From contig JAFJTR010000016.1 in NCBI GenBank assembly GCA_022559985.1, forward strand, positions 372,001-436,000: a DNA stretch of 64,000 nt, given 5' to 3'. Every line of letters starts with the position of its first letter. Positions within the stretch are counted from its first letter, which is position 1. A program made the position numbers and the translations under genes. The notes beneath the pieces were generated by a model. It had not been told where the DNA came from. It worked only from the letters and a program-made list of their open reading frames with translations, and did no database searches. This document shows positions 21,193 to 30,831 of this stretch, one piece after another. The DNA comes from Parastagonospora avenae f. sp. tritici 18332-5. Its lineage: Eukaryota; Ascomycota; Dothideomycetes; Pleosporales; Phaeosphaeriaceae.

Positions 21193-22378
21193 TTAGTAAG
21201 TGATCTGAGGACCTCCCGGGAGCTTTGTGAGCCCTGAATTGCATCAATTAGCCAGCGTCCAACAAAGACAGATAGACTCCACGAATACGACTTACACTCA
21301 TCAATAGGTTCCTCAACCGTCTGCCTCACCTGACACCCCACCGAAACATCCACCCCCTGTGTCTTCAACCCCGTACAGGTATTCCCAAAGCACCTCTGAT
21401 CCATCGCTTTCTGCAACGCCCCCTCCTTCCACCCAAACACATAGTCGCCGTGTTGACCATACCCAGTGCCATCGCCCATCGAGTAGACAAACGGCTGCGA
21501 CCCGTCTTCAGGCCAAATGCTCTTGTTATTGAATGGCGTAGTATCCCACATCACCTCGTACATGAGCTGCGGCATCTTGATGGGATGGGTAGATGGGCAT
21601 GAGCCACCGGACTCAAAGGAGCCGCTGGACGGGTATGCGACGTGATCTTTGTGGTTCGGGCTGTCGAGATCTTTGCCGTTCCAGCATGTGGGGAATGTGA
21701 TGGTAGTACGGATGCCGCCACCACATGTTGCGTGAGGTAGGTCGAAGGTATCTGCGCCCGTGCATGGGGCGCCGCCGAAGGGGTCTTGTTGTTTGTTGCT
21801 GAAGCAGCGGTGGCAGAGTTGTTTTTGTTGGCCTTGTCGGATGCGTAGGCCGGGGTCGCCGACGAGCATGCGGAAGCCCTGGTTTAATTGTCAATGGTGT
21901 CCAAGGTAGTAGAGAGGGTACAAATTACCTTCGGGAATGCAGTAACGGTAGATTTTCCGTCGTAAGGCGGGATGTAGTACACCGTAACACCCTCCCTTCC
22001 ATTCAATCCCAGGTTAACCATCTGCGGCACGCGCTTGAAGGTCCCATTCCTAGCTCTGAAGTATAGGTTCGCAGTCCAGTAGTTGCTCAGATCCTCGGCA
22101 AAATCGCATGTGGTGCACGTCGCTTCCAGTGAAGGGTCGAGTTCAAGTGCGGGCATGCTGACATTGAACGCATTGCCACCAACGATCTGATGGTTGTGCG
22201 TTGACGGGGCGATTCCAGGCTGGACAAGTGGATCGATGCGATCGATCACGAGTTGTGAGCATTGGAAGCGTAGCATAGACGCCGTTGCAAACTGACGGGC
22301 CATGAGGCTATAACTTGGTGCAGCGACCGCATGCTGTGCCGCAAGTAGTAGACTTAGAGGTATCAACGGTGAACGCAT
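21193..22378 (-). CDS. Secreted DUF1996-domain protein
   Basis: Three exons (22378-21929, 21878-21296, 21233-21193) encode 357 residues. The start at 22378 opens a signal peptide (MRSPLIPLSLLLAAQHAVAA). The DUF1996 pattern follows: CSQLVIDRIDPLVQPG..PSTHNHQIVGGNAF, CTTCDFAEDLSNYW, then HATCGGGIRTTITFPTCWNGKDLDSPNHKDHVAYP and HPIKMPQLMYEV. The tiny last exon of 41 nt is supported because it replaces a read-through with the family-like ending EWLTKLPGGPQITY. Biochemical role of DUF1996 proteins is unknown; they are secreted, Cys-rich and common in plant-associated fungi. The downstream gene pair is unrelated and transcribed convergently. Confidence 0.9.
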
Positions 22379-23682
22379 CTCAGATTCCGGGTCGGTATCA
22401 CAAAGTATAGTGTAGAAATGTTCGAAACCCGGTTCAGAGTTGCGTGCTCTTTTCACTTGTACTTACCCATCGCAATACCATTGCCGTTATCTCGACTTGT
22501 AAGTGCCACCCCACAGATCACCCCACAGATCACCCCACAAAGAAACATTTCTTAGCCTTGGAAGGCTTCTCATTGCCACTTTGAGGTCGATTGGTGAATT
22601 GCCGGATATGAAGTTGTATGGGACGTCGTCATCTAGCCAATGAAAGCTCAGTCGGAGATTTGACATGCGTTGAACATGCCTAATGCATCCTATGATAAGC
22701 AACAATCGTACCAAGTGATAATCCTGGAACCGATTGCTATGGAAGTTTCGATCTGGAAACTTGAAAGTCAGAGGTAGCATGACGGAAGGTACCTGGCCTC
22801 TAAGATGCGCTTGTCTCCAGATTCAAAATCACAATAAACTGTACTGGGCAAGCCATGCAAGCAGCCCCGAGTTATCGCTCGACTCGAGGTCTGAAATGTT
22901 GTCGTTGATGCGATGATGTTCCGGCTAAGCAGCAATCCGGGGTGGTGCAAGTTGATTAGTCTCGCGCCAAAGGAAGCGAAGTACGCTACCTTCACGCCCT
23001 CCCGGGTAGCCTGTCAGCTCTGGGCAACGTCCACCTCTTCAGAAAAACAGTGATCTGATCAAAAAAAACGATGGTCTCTTCACTTCACATCCGACGGTCC
23101 TCATGCAAGCTTTTCCAAATTTACCTAGGTACTGACCTGCAAGATTGTACAACGAAGAAGACGTTGCAAGAGATGGCGACCTCAGGAGTTGTGAAAGTGC
23201 GATAATACGGGTATTGGGCAAATATGGGAATTCAAGAACAATACGAGGGTCATCATTCGCAATGGCTCCATGCGACGATGCAAGCGCATCGAGGAGTTTG
23301 GTCCGCGAAGGCCACGACACAATTATGAGCGAATGCCATCGCCGCAATCAATGCACATGAAGCAGCGGTCAAAACGTTCAAGTCGCTAGATCCAGTGAAC
23401 TTGTTCTAGTGTATAGCTACCCTGGGTCTAAGGCTAGGGAGCGACTGATCCGTATGGCCACGGAAGTCTCTCCGCACCCTTCCCCGGTTCCGCAGATTTA
23501 AGCTTCGAAGACACTTGCAGCTTGCCAGGTAGCTCTTGTAGTCTATGATATGTAGGGCCGAAATGAAACCTAGTATAGATGCCAGATCGGCATCAATCCA
23601 GATGCGCGGCCGATCCTATGTGTTCCAGATTCATTTTACGATAACCTTGGCCCCGCTGCTTTCCCTCTGCAGGTGCCTAGTC
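22379..23682. other. Long intergenic region
   Basis: About 1.3 kb with only short frames on both strands and no recognisable protein. A small tandem repeat lies at its left end (22507-22537, described separately). Confidence 0.45.
22507..22537. repeat. Short tandem repeat, 12-base unit CACCCCACAGAT
   Basis: Two exact units plus a partial third. On the minus strand it would read as GDLW repeats in an open frame, but no gene is supported there. Confidence 0.7.
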
Positions 23683-24990
23683 ATGATAATATCCACTCCC
23701 GGACTCCTATCTATCCAGTTGATGGTACTTCCAATCGTTGCTGCAGCACCAACAGAAACAGACCCCGTCATGGCCGAGGGCAACAGTCATGTGGTGGCTT
23801 ATGGCCAACGACCAGCGTATCGCACAGCAGTGGTTGTTATGTGCATCCTATACGCATCTCTGCTCGCAATAGCTCACGGTGAGTACGGGACTTGCTGTTG
23901 CATGCCTACTTCGCTAACAAAGACAAGGCTATAGAGCTGGCCGAACTGCTGGCAAGACAACAAGTAAAACAACAGAAGCATTAGTCATTGCGCAGGGGAC
24001 TACTTGCATGGCTTTCATCTTTTCTGTAGGCATCAATATTGCTGGACTTGGACTGGCAACGGATGCTCAGTGTCACGCCGTCATACGAGTGTGCATTGCA
24101 TTGTACATGGCGGCCAAGATTTTCTTGTATGCTGTCCTCTCTACTTGAAGCAACTCGAGCTAAGAAATTCAGGACACTATTCCTCCTTGAACGCGTTCGC
24201 ATTGTTCGCTCGCCGTTCATCGAGCGCAAACGCGACCCAATCTGGATCGGAGGCACTATTGCGACTATCTGCGGTTACCTTGGTATCACGGCATTCGAGT
24301 TTATCCAACCAGAATCGGAATTCTCACGCGTCGACAGTCTCTGCCGGATCGGTATCCAGCCAAATGCGGCAATCGGGGTGATTGTGCTGGATACTGTTTT
24401 CAACGTGGTTTTGACTATGATCTTCATCCAACAACTTCGACCAGCGGTAGGTTCAGCTGCTCATCGATCAATGAGTGATGCACGAAGTGGCGACAGACAT
24501 CGCAGATCACCGTCGATAAGCCGTCTTTTGAGCTTAGAAGAAAGTGGCCTAGGGGGTTCTTCGAGGACATCGGCTGAGAACAGCTTACGAGCAATGCTAT
24601 TCAGAAATCTGGCTGGTTCAGTATTGTTGCTGCTCAACACTGTAGTCCCGAACGTTATTTTCTTGACATGGGGCTTCGCTCGATGGAGTCACACTTGTCA
24701 ACTCATGTGTCTCACTGACAGTAAGTCCTGCTCCGCCTGCTAGTGTTGGCAGCCAGCTAACATAATTGATAGTCGTATTTGGTATGCTTGTCACACACTG
24801 GCTTACGATGCGGTCGCCAGCGAGGCAAATCAGTTCTACCCAGCGACCATATCCTTTCCCCGCCTCAAACTCCGGCATCTCTGGACACTCCAGTATGCAC
24901 TCACGACGACCGACATTCGATGCGACAATATTACAAACCAGTAGCGAAACTCCCAAAATGGATGATCAGGCCATCCTCAATCCCCGCTGA
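23683..24990 (+). CDS. Seven-transmembrane membrane protein of unknown function
   Basis: Four exons (23683-23878, 23928-24126, 24173-24720, 24773-24990) with introns of 49, 46 and 52 nt give 386 residues; each join keeps frame and has a branch-like CTAAC or CTAAG. Seven hydrophobic segments are visible: MCILYASLLAIAHG; LVIAQGTTCMAFIFSVGINI; VIRVCIALYMAAKIF; PIWIGGTIATICGYLGITAF; IGVIVLDTVFNVVLTMIFI; SVLLLLNTVVPNVIFLTWGF; and the last one ending VFGMLVTHWL. The motif LTLFLLERVRIVRSP after TM3 is typical of a large group of fungal integral membrane proteins with GPCR-like topology. The C-terminal tail is Ser-rich and cytosolic-like. The start could instead be the ATG at 23770. Ligand and role unknown. 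Confidence 0.8.
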
Positions 24991-25825
24991 ACGTACCAAT
25001 GCTACTGTACATGTCCTTCGCCGGCAGTTGGCTAGGTAGACGTTGGTATTGCATCCTCCAACACGCATCTTCTGCTGACAACTCCTGCCATTCAACACTA
25101 CCTTTCGCAGGTAATAGGGCGCAATCAGCAACCTTTCTCTCCGCTCCCGGATTGACGCGACACTTCCACCTCTTGCACTTCCCTCCGCACCACACGCAGG
25201 CAAACCCTCCATCACTCCCATGTGAACAGCCCGAGTTTGCTGTCCAGCCATGACCAGCATACCGATTTCGCAGCTGCATATTACTAACATCATGATACTT
25301 GGCCATGTCGTACTTTGGATTCGTGAGCACACAGTCCTGCCGTACACCACTCCTAGCAGTGTTCCAATACCACACAGCATTCCTCTCGACGCAGCGATCG
25401 ATTATGTAGTCGCTTTGCTGGAGCATGATTTCCTGGCACTCTGCATCGTCTGCGCCACCCATCGCAACTTCGATCCCGCCTTTGCTACATCGCTCGAGCA
25501 GCCGCTTTCCGGCCCCTGTTGCGGCGCGAGGCTCAGAAAGGCGGAGTTCGAGGTCAGATGTCTGGATGTTGGCAAATTCAAGTACAGAATGCGAAGGGAT
25601 GATCCAATCTGACAGGAAGAGGTCGAGCATATGCGCGTCGGCTGCGTTGGATGCGCCGAAGATGAAATGCTGTCGGGGAATTTCTACGGGGTCGTGGGTA
25701 TGTCTTTGCTTCATGTACATGCCTAGGAACTGGCGGAAGTGGCGGAAGTTTTTGTCTGGGTGGTATGCTTCGTTGGGCTCGTCGGTCGTGCGGATGTAAG
25801 CGATTCGTTTAGAGGAAGACCCCAT
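24977..25825 (-). CDS. Hypothetical 282-residue protein overlapping its neighbour tail-to-tail
   Basis: A single open frame from the ATG at 25825. It has no signal peptide or membrane segment. Residues 30-130 look like a soluble fold (HFIFGASNAADAHMLDLF, RLLERCSKGGIEVAMGGADD), possibly related to mating-type or telomere-linked orphan proteins, but I recognise no family. The last third is Cys-rich and may be intronic: a donor-like GTATGC sits at about 25260, so the true C terminus may differ. As drawn, its stop overlaps the 3' end of the converging 7-TM gene by 14 bases. Confidence 0.5.
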   Translation of the reverse strand: MGSSSKRIAYIRTTDEPNEAYHPDKNFRHFRQFLGMYMKQRHTHDPVEIPRQHFIFGASNAADAHMLDLFLSDWIIPSHSVLEFANIQTSDLELRLSEPRAATGAGKRLLERCSKGGIEVAMGGADDAECQEIMLQQSDYIIDRCVERNAVWYWNTARSGVRQDCVLTNPKYDMAKYHDVSNMQLRNRYAGHGWTANSGCSHGSDGGFACVWCGGKCKRWKCRVNPGAERKVADCALLPAKGSVEWQELSAEDACWRMQYQRLPSQLPAKDMYSSIGTFSGD

Positions 25826-26312
25826 GGTTTGATGACATCAAACAGTGTTGGTTGTGATATTTGACGGAACCCGGTAGCATTCGATTGAGTAATTCTTGGA
25901 TCTCGAACGTTTTGAGTCACCGTGTCCACCTAGACTGGTGACTGGTCTTTGTCGATGCCTCAAACGGTCAAGCGCGGATACAGATACGAGGTGTCATGAC
26001 CTTACCACCGCGAAGAAATTGATAGGCCTGAGCCTATGCACAGATAGTTCCATATTCGACTTCTTAAATAGGCCGGACATGACATACAGTTTCATGTCTT
26101 CACATGAAGACGCGTCTTGATATAGTCATGCTCGACAGTTTGCTCAAGATTGTTGTATCACAGCAAATGATTGTTTAGTGCATCCACAACATTCACTGTC
26201 CGCTAAATTGATCCACTCTAGCTGTTGCTGTGCTTCCACTGAATCCAAATATCTTCGATACAGCAACGAAGAAGCGCCGGCTTCTCTGCCCACACCAACC
26301 ACCACACCAAGC
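25826..26312. other. Intergenic
   Basis: No supported gene. It lies upstream of the orphan and downstream of the MFS transporter, both on the minus strand. Confidence 0.45.
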
Positions 26313-28094
26313 TTAGTATCCGTACAGATTGACATGCTCGGTCGTACTTTCTCTCAGCTTCTTGTTCTCTTTGATCAACATCCACCGAATAACCCACGCG
26401 CACGCAATCGAGCAAAGCGCAAAACCCGCGCTGGCTCCGAATCCTATGCCATAACGAGGCTTATCGGTCTCGGGCCAGAGATAGGCGCCGTAAATGTATC
26501 CAATCTGTTCAAAAAATCAGCATCCCGCCCAAAAACGAATATATATGGAAACGGGGGAGGGATGAGGAAAATTGAAGTCTTACCTGTCCACCAACATTCG
26601 TCATGGCCAACACAACCGCCTTCTTTTCCTTCGTCTGGCTGAGTGTACTCGACGCCCAGCCGATAATCACTGAGTTGACGCTGTACGCGCCCATCGGGAA
26701 GATGAAACACGCGATATAGCGGCCTGCGGTATTGAGCGTGCTCGCTGCAATGACGAAACCCACGACAGCGACGAGAAGCCCGATGGTAATATGCCATGTG
26801 CGCTCATGCATGCGGCCAGAGCTCCAGCCCGTGAAAATACCAGCCGCACCAGCGAAGAGGAAGGGCGGACATGTGAGGACGAGGGTGATGGTGCGGTTGA
26901 AGCCGAGGGTGCGTACGACACTGTCACGGTCAGCTTATTTCCAAACAACAACAGCGCTTTTCAGACTTACGTAGGAAAAAAAGAGTTGAATGAACAAGCA
27001 CTCAAGTGGAAATTCTGCATGAAGCAAAATAGCCACGTCCTCGGATCTCGACACGCCTGCCTAAGTCCCTCCATGCTACTCACGGCCTCCGTCGAATCAC
27101 CCACACGATCGCGCTCCATGCGTGCGTGTGCGAGTTCGCGCTCTTCGGGAGTGAGCCAGGAGGTCGTAAGCGGCGTGTTAGGTAGCAGGAAGAAGCCGAA
27201 GATGGCGACGACGGCGGTGACGGCGCCCTCGACGATGAACAGCCAGCGCCAGCCAGCAAGCCCTTTGAGCCCGTCCATGCCCGCGAAGACACCGGCAGCG
27301 ATCAAGCCCGAGAAACCTGTGGCGAGGATTTGCGCGCAGTACAGGACGGCGATCCGTGTTGCGACTTCTTTGCGCGTGTAGAAGATACTCAACATGTACG
27401 TCGCTCCGGGATAGAACTACACCACATCGTATCAGCTCCCCGCTCAAACTCTCAGAGCGTAATGAAGAGATGGGTATCTTACCGGCGCTTCAGTAATTCC
27501 CAAGAAAAATCTGCACGCAACCAAGCCACCGAAGTTCTGGACGAGTGCGGTGCAGGCGGATACGACGGCCCAGATCAGCATCCACGCGCTCATGTAGATG
27601 CCGGGTTTGATCCGGGTGATGAGCATATTGGAGGGGACTTGCATGAGGACGTAGCCGACGAAGAGGCTGGTGGTGTTAGTGTGGGTTTGGATGGTAGATG
27701 GAGGGGAGGGAGACGAACATGCTAACGCAGGTGTTGAATTGCACGCCGGTCATGCCGAGATCATCTTCGAGGTCGTTGAGGCGGGCTTGCGCGATTGCGT
27801 TGCGATCTACGTAATTGAGAAAGTACATAATACATAATGTCGGCTTCAGGTCTTATCAGTTTGTGTTCGAGCAGGATTGGATGGAAAGTGTGTGTTTCCA
27901 AACAACATGAGATGGAAACATACCATAAGTCTCCAATCAATCTTCCTCACCAGCGCAATCTCCACGGGATCCGTCTTCGCCTCCGCGCCTGTATAATCCG
28001 CATGTTGACCTTCCAAGGCGCTGGGTTTGAGGACCTGCTCGTCGAAGAGCTTGGGCGACTTTTCGTCTTGGACGATGGCTTGTTTGGTGTCCAT
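26313..28094 (-). CDS. MFS transporter, Dal5/allantoate permease (anion:cation symporter) type
   Basis: Six exons (28094-27924, 27843-27719, 27666-27483, 27416-26971, 26920-26584, 26504-26313) encode 484 residues. Family signatures emerge across the joins: RKIDWRLM|PTLCIMYFLNYVDRNAIAQAR (first TM), CVSI|LFVGYVLMQVPSNM, ACRFFLGITEAP|FYPGATYMLS and GWASSTLSQTKEKKAVVLAM. The N terminus and loop lengths fit the Dal5-like group that imports organic anions such as allantoate, ureidosuccinate, nicotinate or vitamins. Substrate cannot be assigned. The start at 28094 is the first ATG in frame; upstream frame has only a TTG. The donor of intron 2 (GTTCGT) is weak but needed to keep the conserved CVSILFVGY. 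Confidence 0.9.
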
Positions 28095-28958
28095 CTCGAA
28101 TGCCCTACTCAATCAATCCAGTACCAGGAGGAGTTCTTGAGCAGAGGAAGAACAGGATCGGTAATTTCTCACTCAACCTACTGTCAAAATGTTAATCAGA
28201 CGTCCCCATACACCAAGTTATATCTACGGCGCGGCAGCATGCATCCCCCGGCTCCCAAGACATTCCAAGCTTTTCCCCGCACCGCGCAACGGCCGTCTTA
28301 CCACCCAGAAGGCTTCCGCGCTGGCTTGGCATGCACCTTGGTCTCGAGCCGCCTGTGGTGGCTGACAATTCGGCAGCTGTTCTGTCGCCGGATTGTCTGG
28401 CCGCACGTTTTTGCTGCGTGGAGAATCTGGAGAAGTGGATCTCTGGGGCTATGAAGATCTCCGGTCAACGTGCGGAAGGCAGCCGAATCTGGGTGCGCGA
28501 AAGCGTACCCGATCATGTGGTGTGATCAGTGGGTCTGGATCTGAGTCTGGGGCGAGGGAGGATTTGTGCGACGTGCATATGTAGGTAGCGGAAGGGTTTC
28601 TGTTCAGCTCGGTTGACGTTGCAGCTGGCTTCAAGTTCAGGACGAATAGAGAATGTGAAATGAAGTTTGTGCGATATCGGAAGTGTATTGCACAGAGCCT
28701 AGACTCGCGGCTCGTGTGTACCACTCCGATGGTCGGCACAAAGAATGTAGGAATACTTTGAACATATGCAACTAGTTAGCAGAATCCACCTGACCCTTGC
28801 CCATAGAAAACGCCGTGACACTTGTCATAATCACTCCATAGCTCCGGCTCAGATCTCAAAAATCCCATCCACTTGGGATCCACGCAATACCTCTTCTTGC
28901 GTATTTCGCCATTTTCCAACTTGACCCAGCCGTCCCTGCGCATCAGCCGGCTAGGATG
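28095..28958. other. Intergenic
   Basis: Upstream region of the MFS gene and 3' flank of the GID2-like gene, both on the minus strand. Short frames only. Confidence 0.45.
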
Positions 28959-30318
28959 CTACAGCACAACCTGCATCGCTTCCTCGAGACGGCTCTCGCT
29001 TGGGCAGTACGGACACTTGAATCTCGCGTTGACGTTTTTGACGAGCTTTTTGAGTGATTCATCGGCTATGACGTGGCCACAGGGCATCATCTTGGGGGGG
29101 TTGGAGTCGGTGGTCTGCTCCTTGGACACAGGGCACACGAAAATGGAGTGAAAGTGGTATGATGATGGAAGCGGGATTTCGACGGGCAATTCGTTCTGCG
29201 TGGTCCATTCGGTGCGCTTCTCTTTCATGATACTCTGCATCTTCAGCAGGTAGGGAAGGGCAATAGCGCCTGCTGTTGCGGCGATGAACAAGGGCGAGTC
29301 GGCACTGAGGCCAAGTAACGAGCAGAACTCGCGATTGAAAGAATGTGCGACTTCTTCCCAGGACGAGTCGTTGTAGAAAATGTGGCGATATGGGGAGTCT
29401 TGGAGGTTGGGAAAGAATGCCATGGCACCCATCAGCTCTTGTATCTCACGCGTGTAGCGCTTCTGAAACCCGGCGAACTCTTGCTGTGCGTAGCGGAATG
29501 CGTCTTGTGGGCCGGAAGCATACTCGTCCATGTCGTCGGCGTCGCGGTAGTTGAACAAGCGGATGAACTCTAGCCTGGCCAGCTCGAATTCGAGATTGCT
29601 GCCTCGCGCCTCCAACATGTCGCCCCGCTCCTTTGCCCACTGTATGGCGGGTTCGAGGTTCCGCTGCCGTCGAAGTTCGTCCAGTATGTGGTACATTTCG
29701 GCAAATTGCTGCTGCAGCTCGTCCGAGTTGAAGGTCCCTTCGGCGAGATCCTTCTCCCATGACTCTCTTATGTAAGGATTCGGCGTGTTGGCGGTGGGTT
29801 CGGGGTGGGGTGGGCGGCGCTTGGCCTCCTCAATGAAGGTGGAAGCGACGTCAAACTCGCCCTCGCGGAGGAGATGCATGGCGATGGCGCGGTTGATGAG
29901 GGCGGGATGCGATGAGAGAGCGTCATTTTCGGCAGATGGCAGGGGCTTGTCTTTGAATTTCTGCAAGTTGTCAGTCTATGCTGTGGTGTACAGTGCACGA
30001 GGTGAAAGAGCTACCCTGTCCAGCACCTTGCCATACTTGTTAAGTCCCGCATATACGGGCTTCAGGTCCTTCTGGGCGGTCTCCAGCGATTTCTTGAAGG
30101 GGTCCTGCAGCTTTGCGAGGGTTAAGGGCGCCGTCTTCGGATCTGATGGCGTCGTGGTCAGTAACGTCCCAATGGGGCCCGTGGAAGAGACACGCACCAG
30201 CAGCAATCTTGGCGCGAGCTGCAGTCAGCTGATCTATGGCTTTTTGGATGTCGTCGATGCTCGTGGAGAGATTTGCGCTGTTCTCCAGGAGCTCCACCTG
30301 CTCGCGGAGGTCGTCCAT
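28959..30318 (-). CDS. rmd5: RMD5/GID2 E3 ubiquitin ligase subunit (GID/CTLH complex)
   Basis: Exons 30318-30198, 30142-30016 and 29961-28959 give 416 residues. The order is an N-terminal coiled helix region, a LisH/CTLH-like part (HPALINRAIAMHLLREGEFDVAS, then FAEMYHILDELRRQRNLEPAI), a CRA region, and a C-terminal RING-like domain: VCPVSKEQTTDSNPPKMMPCGHVI...FKCPYCP. This RING is degenerate as in all GID2/RMND5 proteins and works with the partner RING of GID9. The complex degrades gluconeogenic enzymes through the N-degron pathway when glucose returns. Length matches yeast Rmd5 (about 420). It is divergently transcribed from an STB6-like gene across a 513-base shared upstream region. Confidence 0.9.
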
Positions 30319-30831
30319 GGCGGCTACTTCTTGGTAAGAACGGAGGCGGTCGGGGCTATGAGACGTGAGGCGGGAGTGTGGTGGTGCAGCGAGCGGCAGA
30401 TACAAGTAGGTAGCTGTAGGCCGTCCAGTAGGTGGCACTGCAGCAGCCCATTGTCGTGTGCTGGTGGGGTGCTAATGCTGTACTGTGGTTGATGTTGGAG
30501 CTCCCCATGTCCCATGACCCACTGGCGAAACCAAACCGCGGTTGCGTACCCGCGCCATGACGTGGGGGCGCAAGCTTCCGCCATGCATCGCTCCTAACCA
30601 CTAGACATTCCCTGGAGAAGCTCTGCACATGCTCGACTTTTGCTCCCTCTCCAACCATGCATACAGCAGCACGATTCTCCCTGCACCGTGCCCTTATACG
30701 CCCATAACTGCACGCGGCCGCCGGAGACACTCCCGGCCTACACCTGCACTGGCACAATGAGAAGCTGGGCATCGCTTCCATACGCGTCGCATCCACGGTC
30801 CCAGCCATAAGGTCGCATACCTTCCGCCGCC
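30319..30831. promoter_or_regulatory. Shared upstream region between rmd5-like and STB6-like genes
   Basis: 513 bases separate the two divergent start codons, so both promoters must lie here. A reverse-strand frame runs through part of it but has no recognisable protein. No specific binding site is claimed. Confidence 0.5.

Noticed and set aside
22507..22537. CRISPR-like or regulatory array
   Set aside because: It is only two and a half copies of a 12-base unit without spacers; a simple tandem repeat in a eukaryotic genome.
13890..28094. Secondary-metabolite or effector gene cluster
   Set aside because: There is no polyketide synthase, peptide synthetase, terpene cyclase or oxidoreductase set; the secreted enzymes are unrelated to one another.
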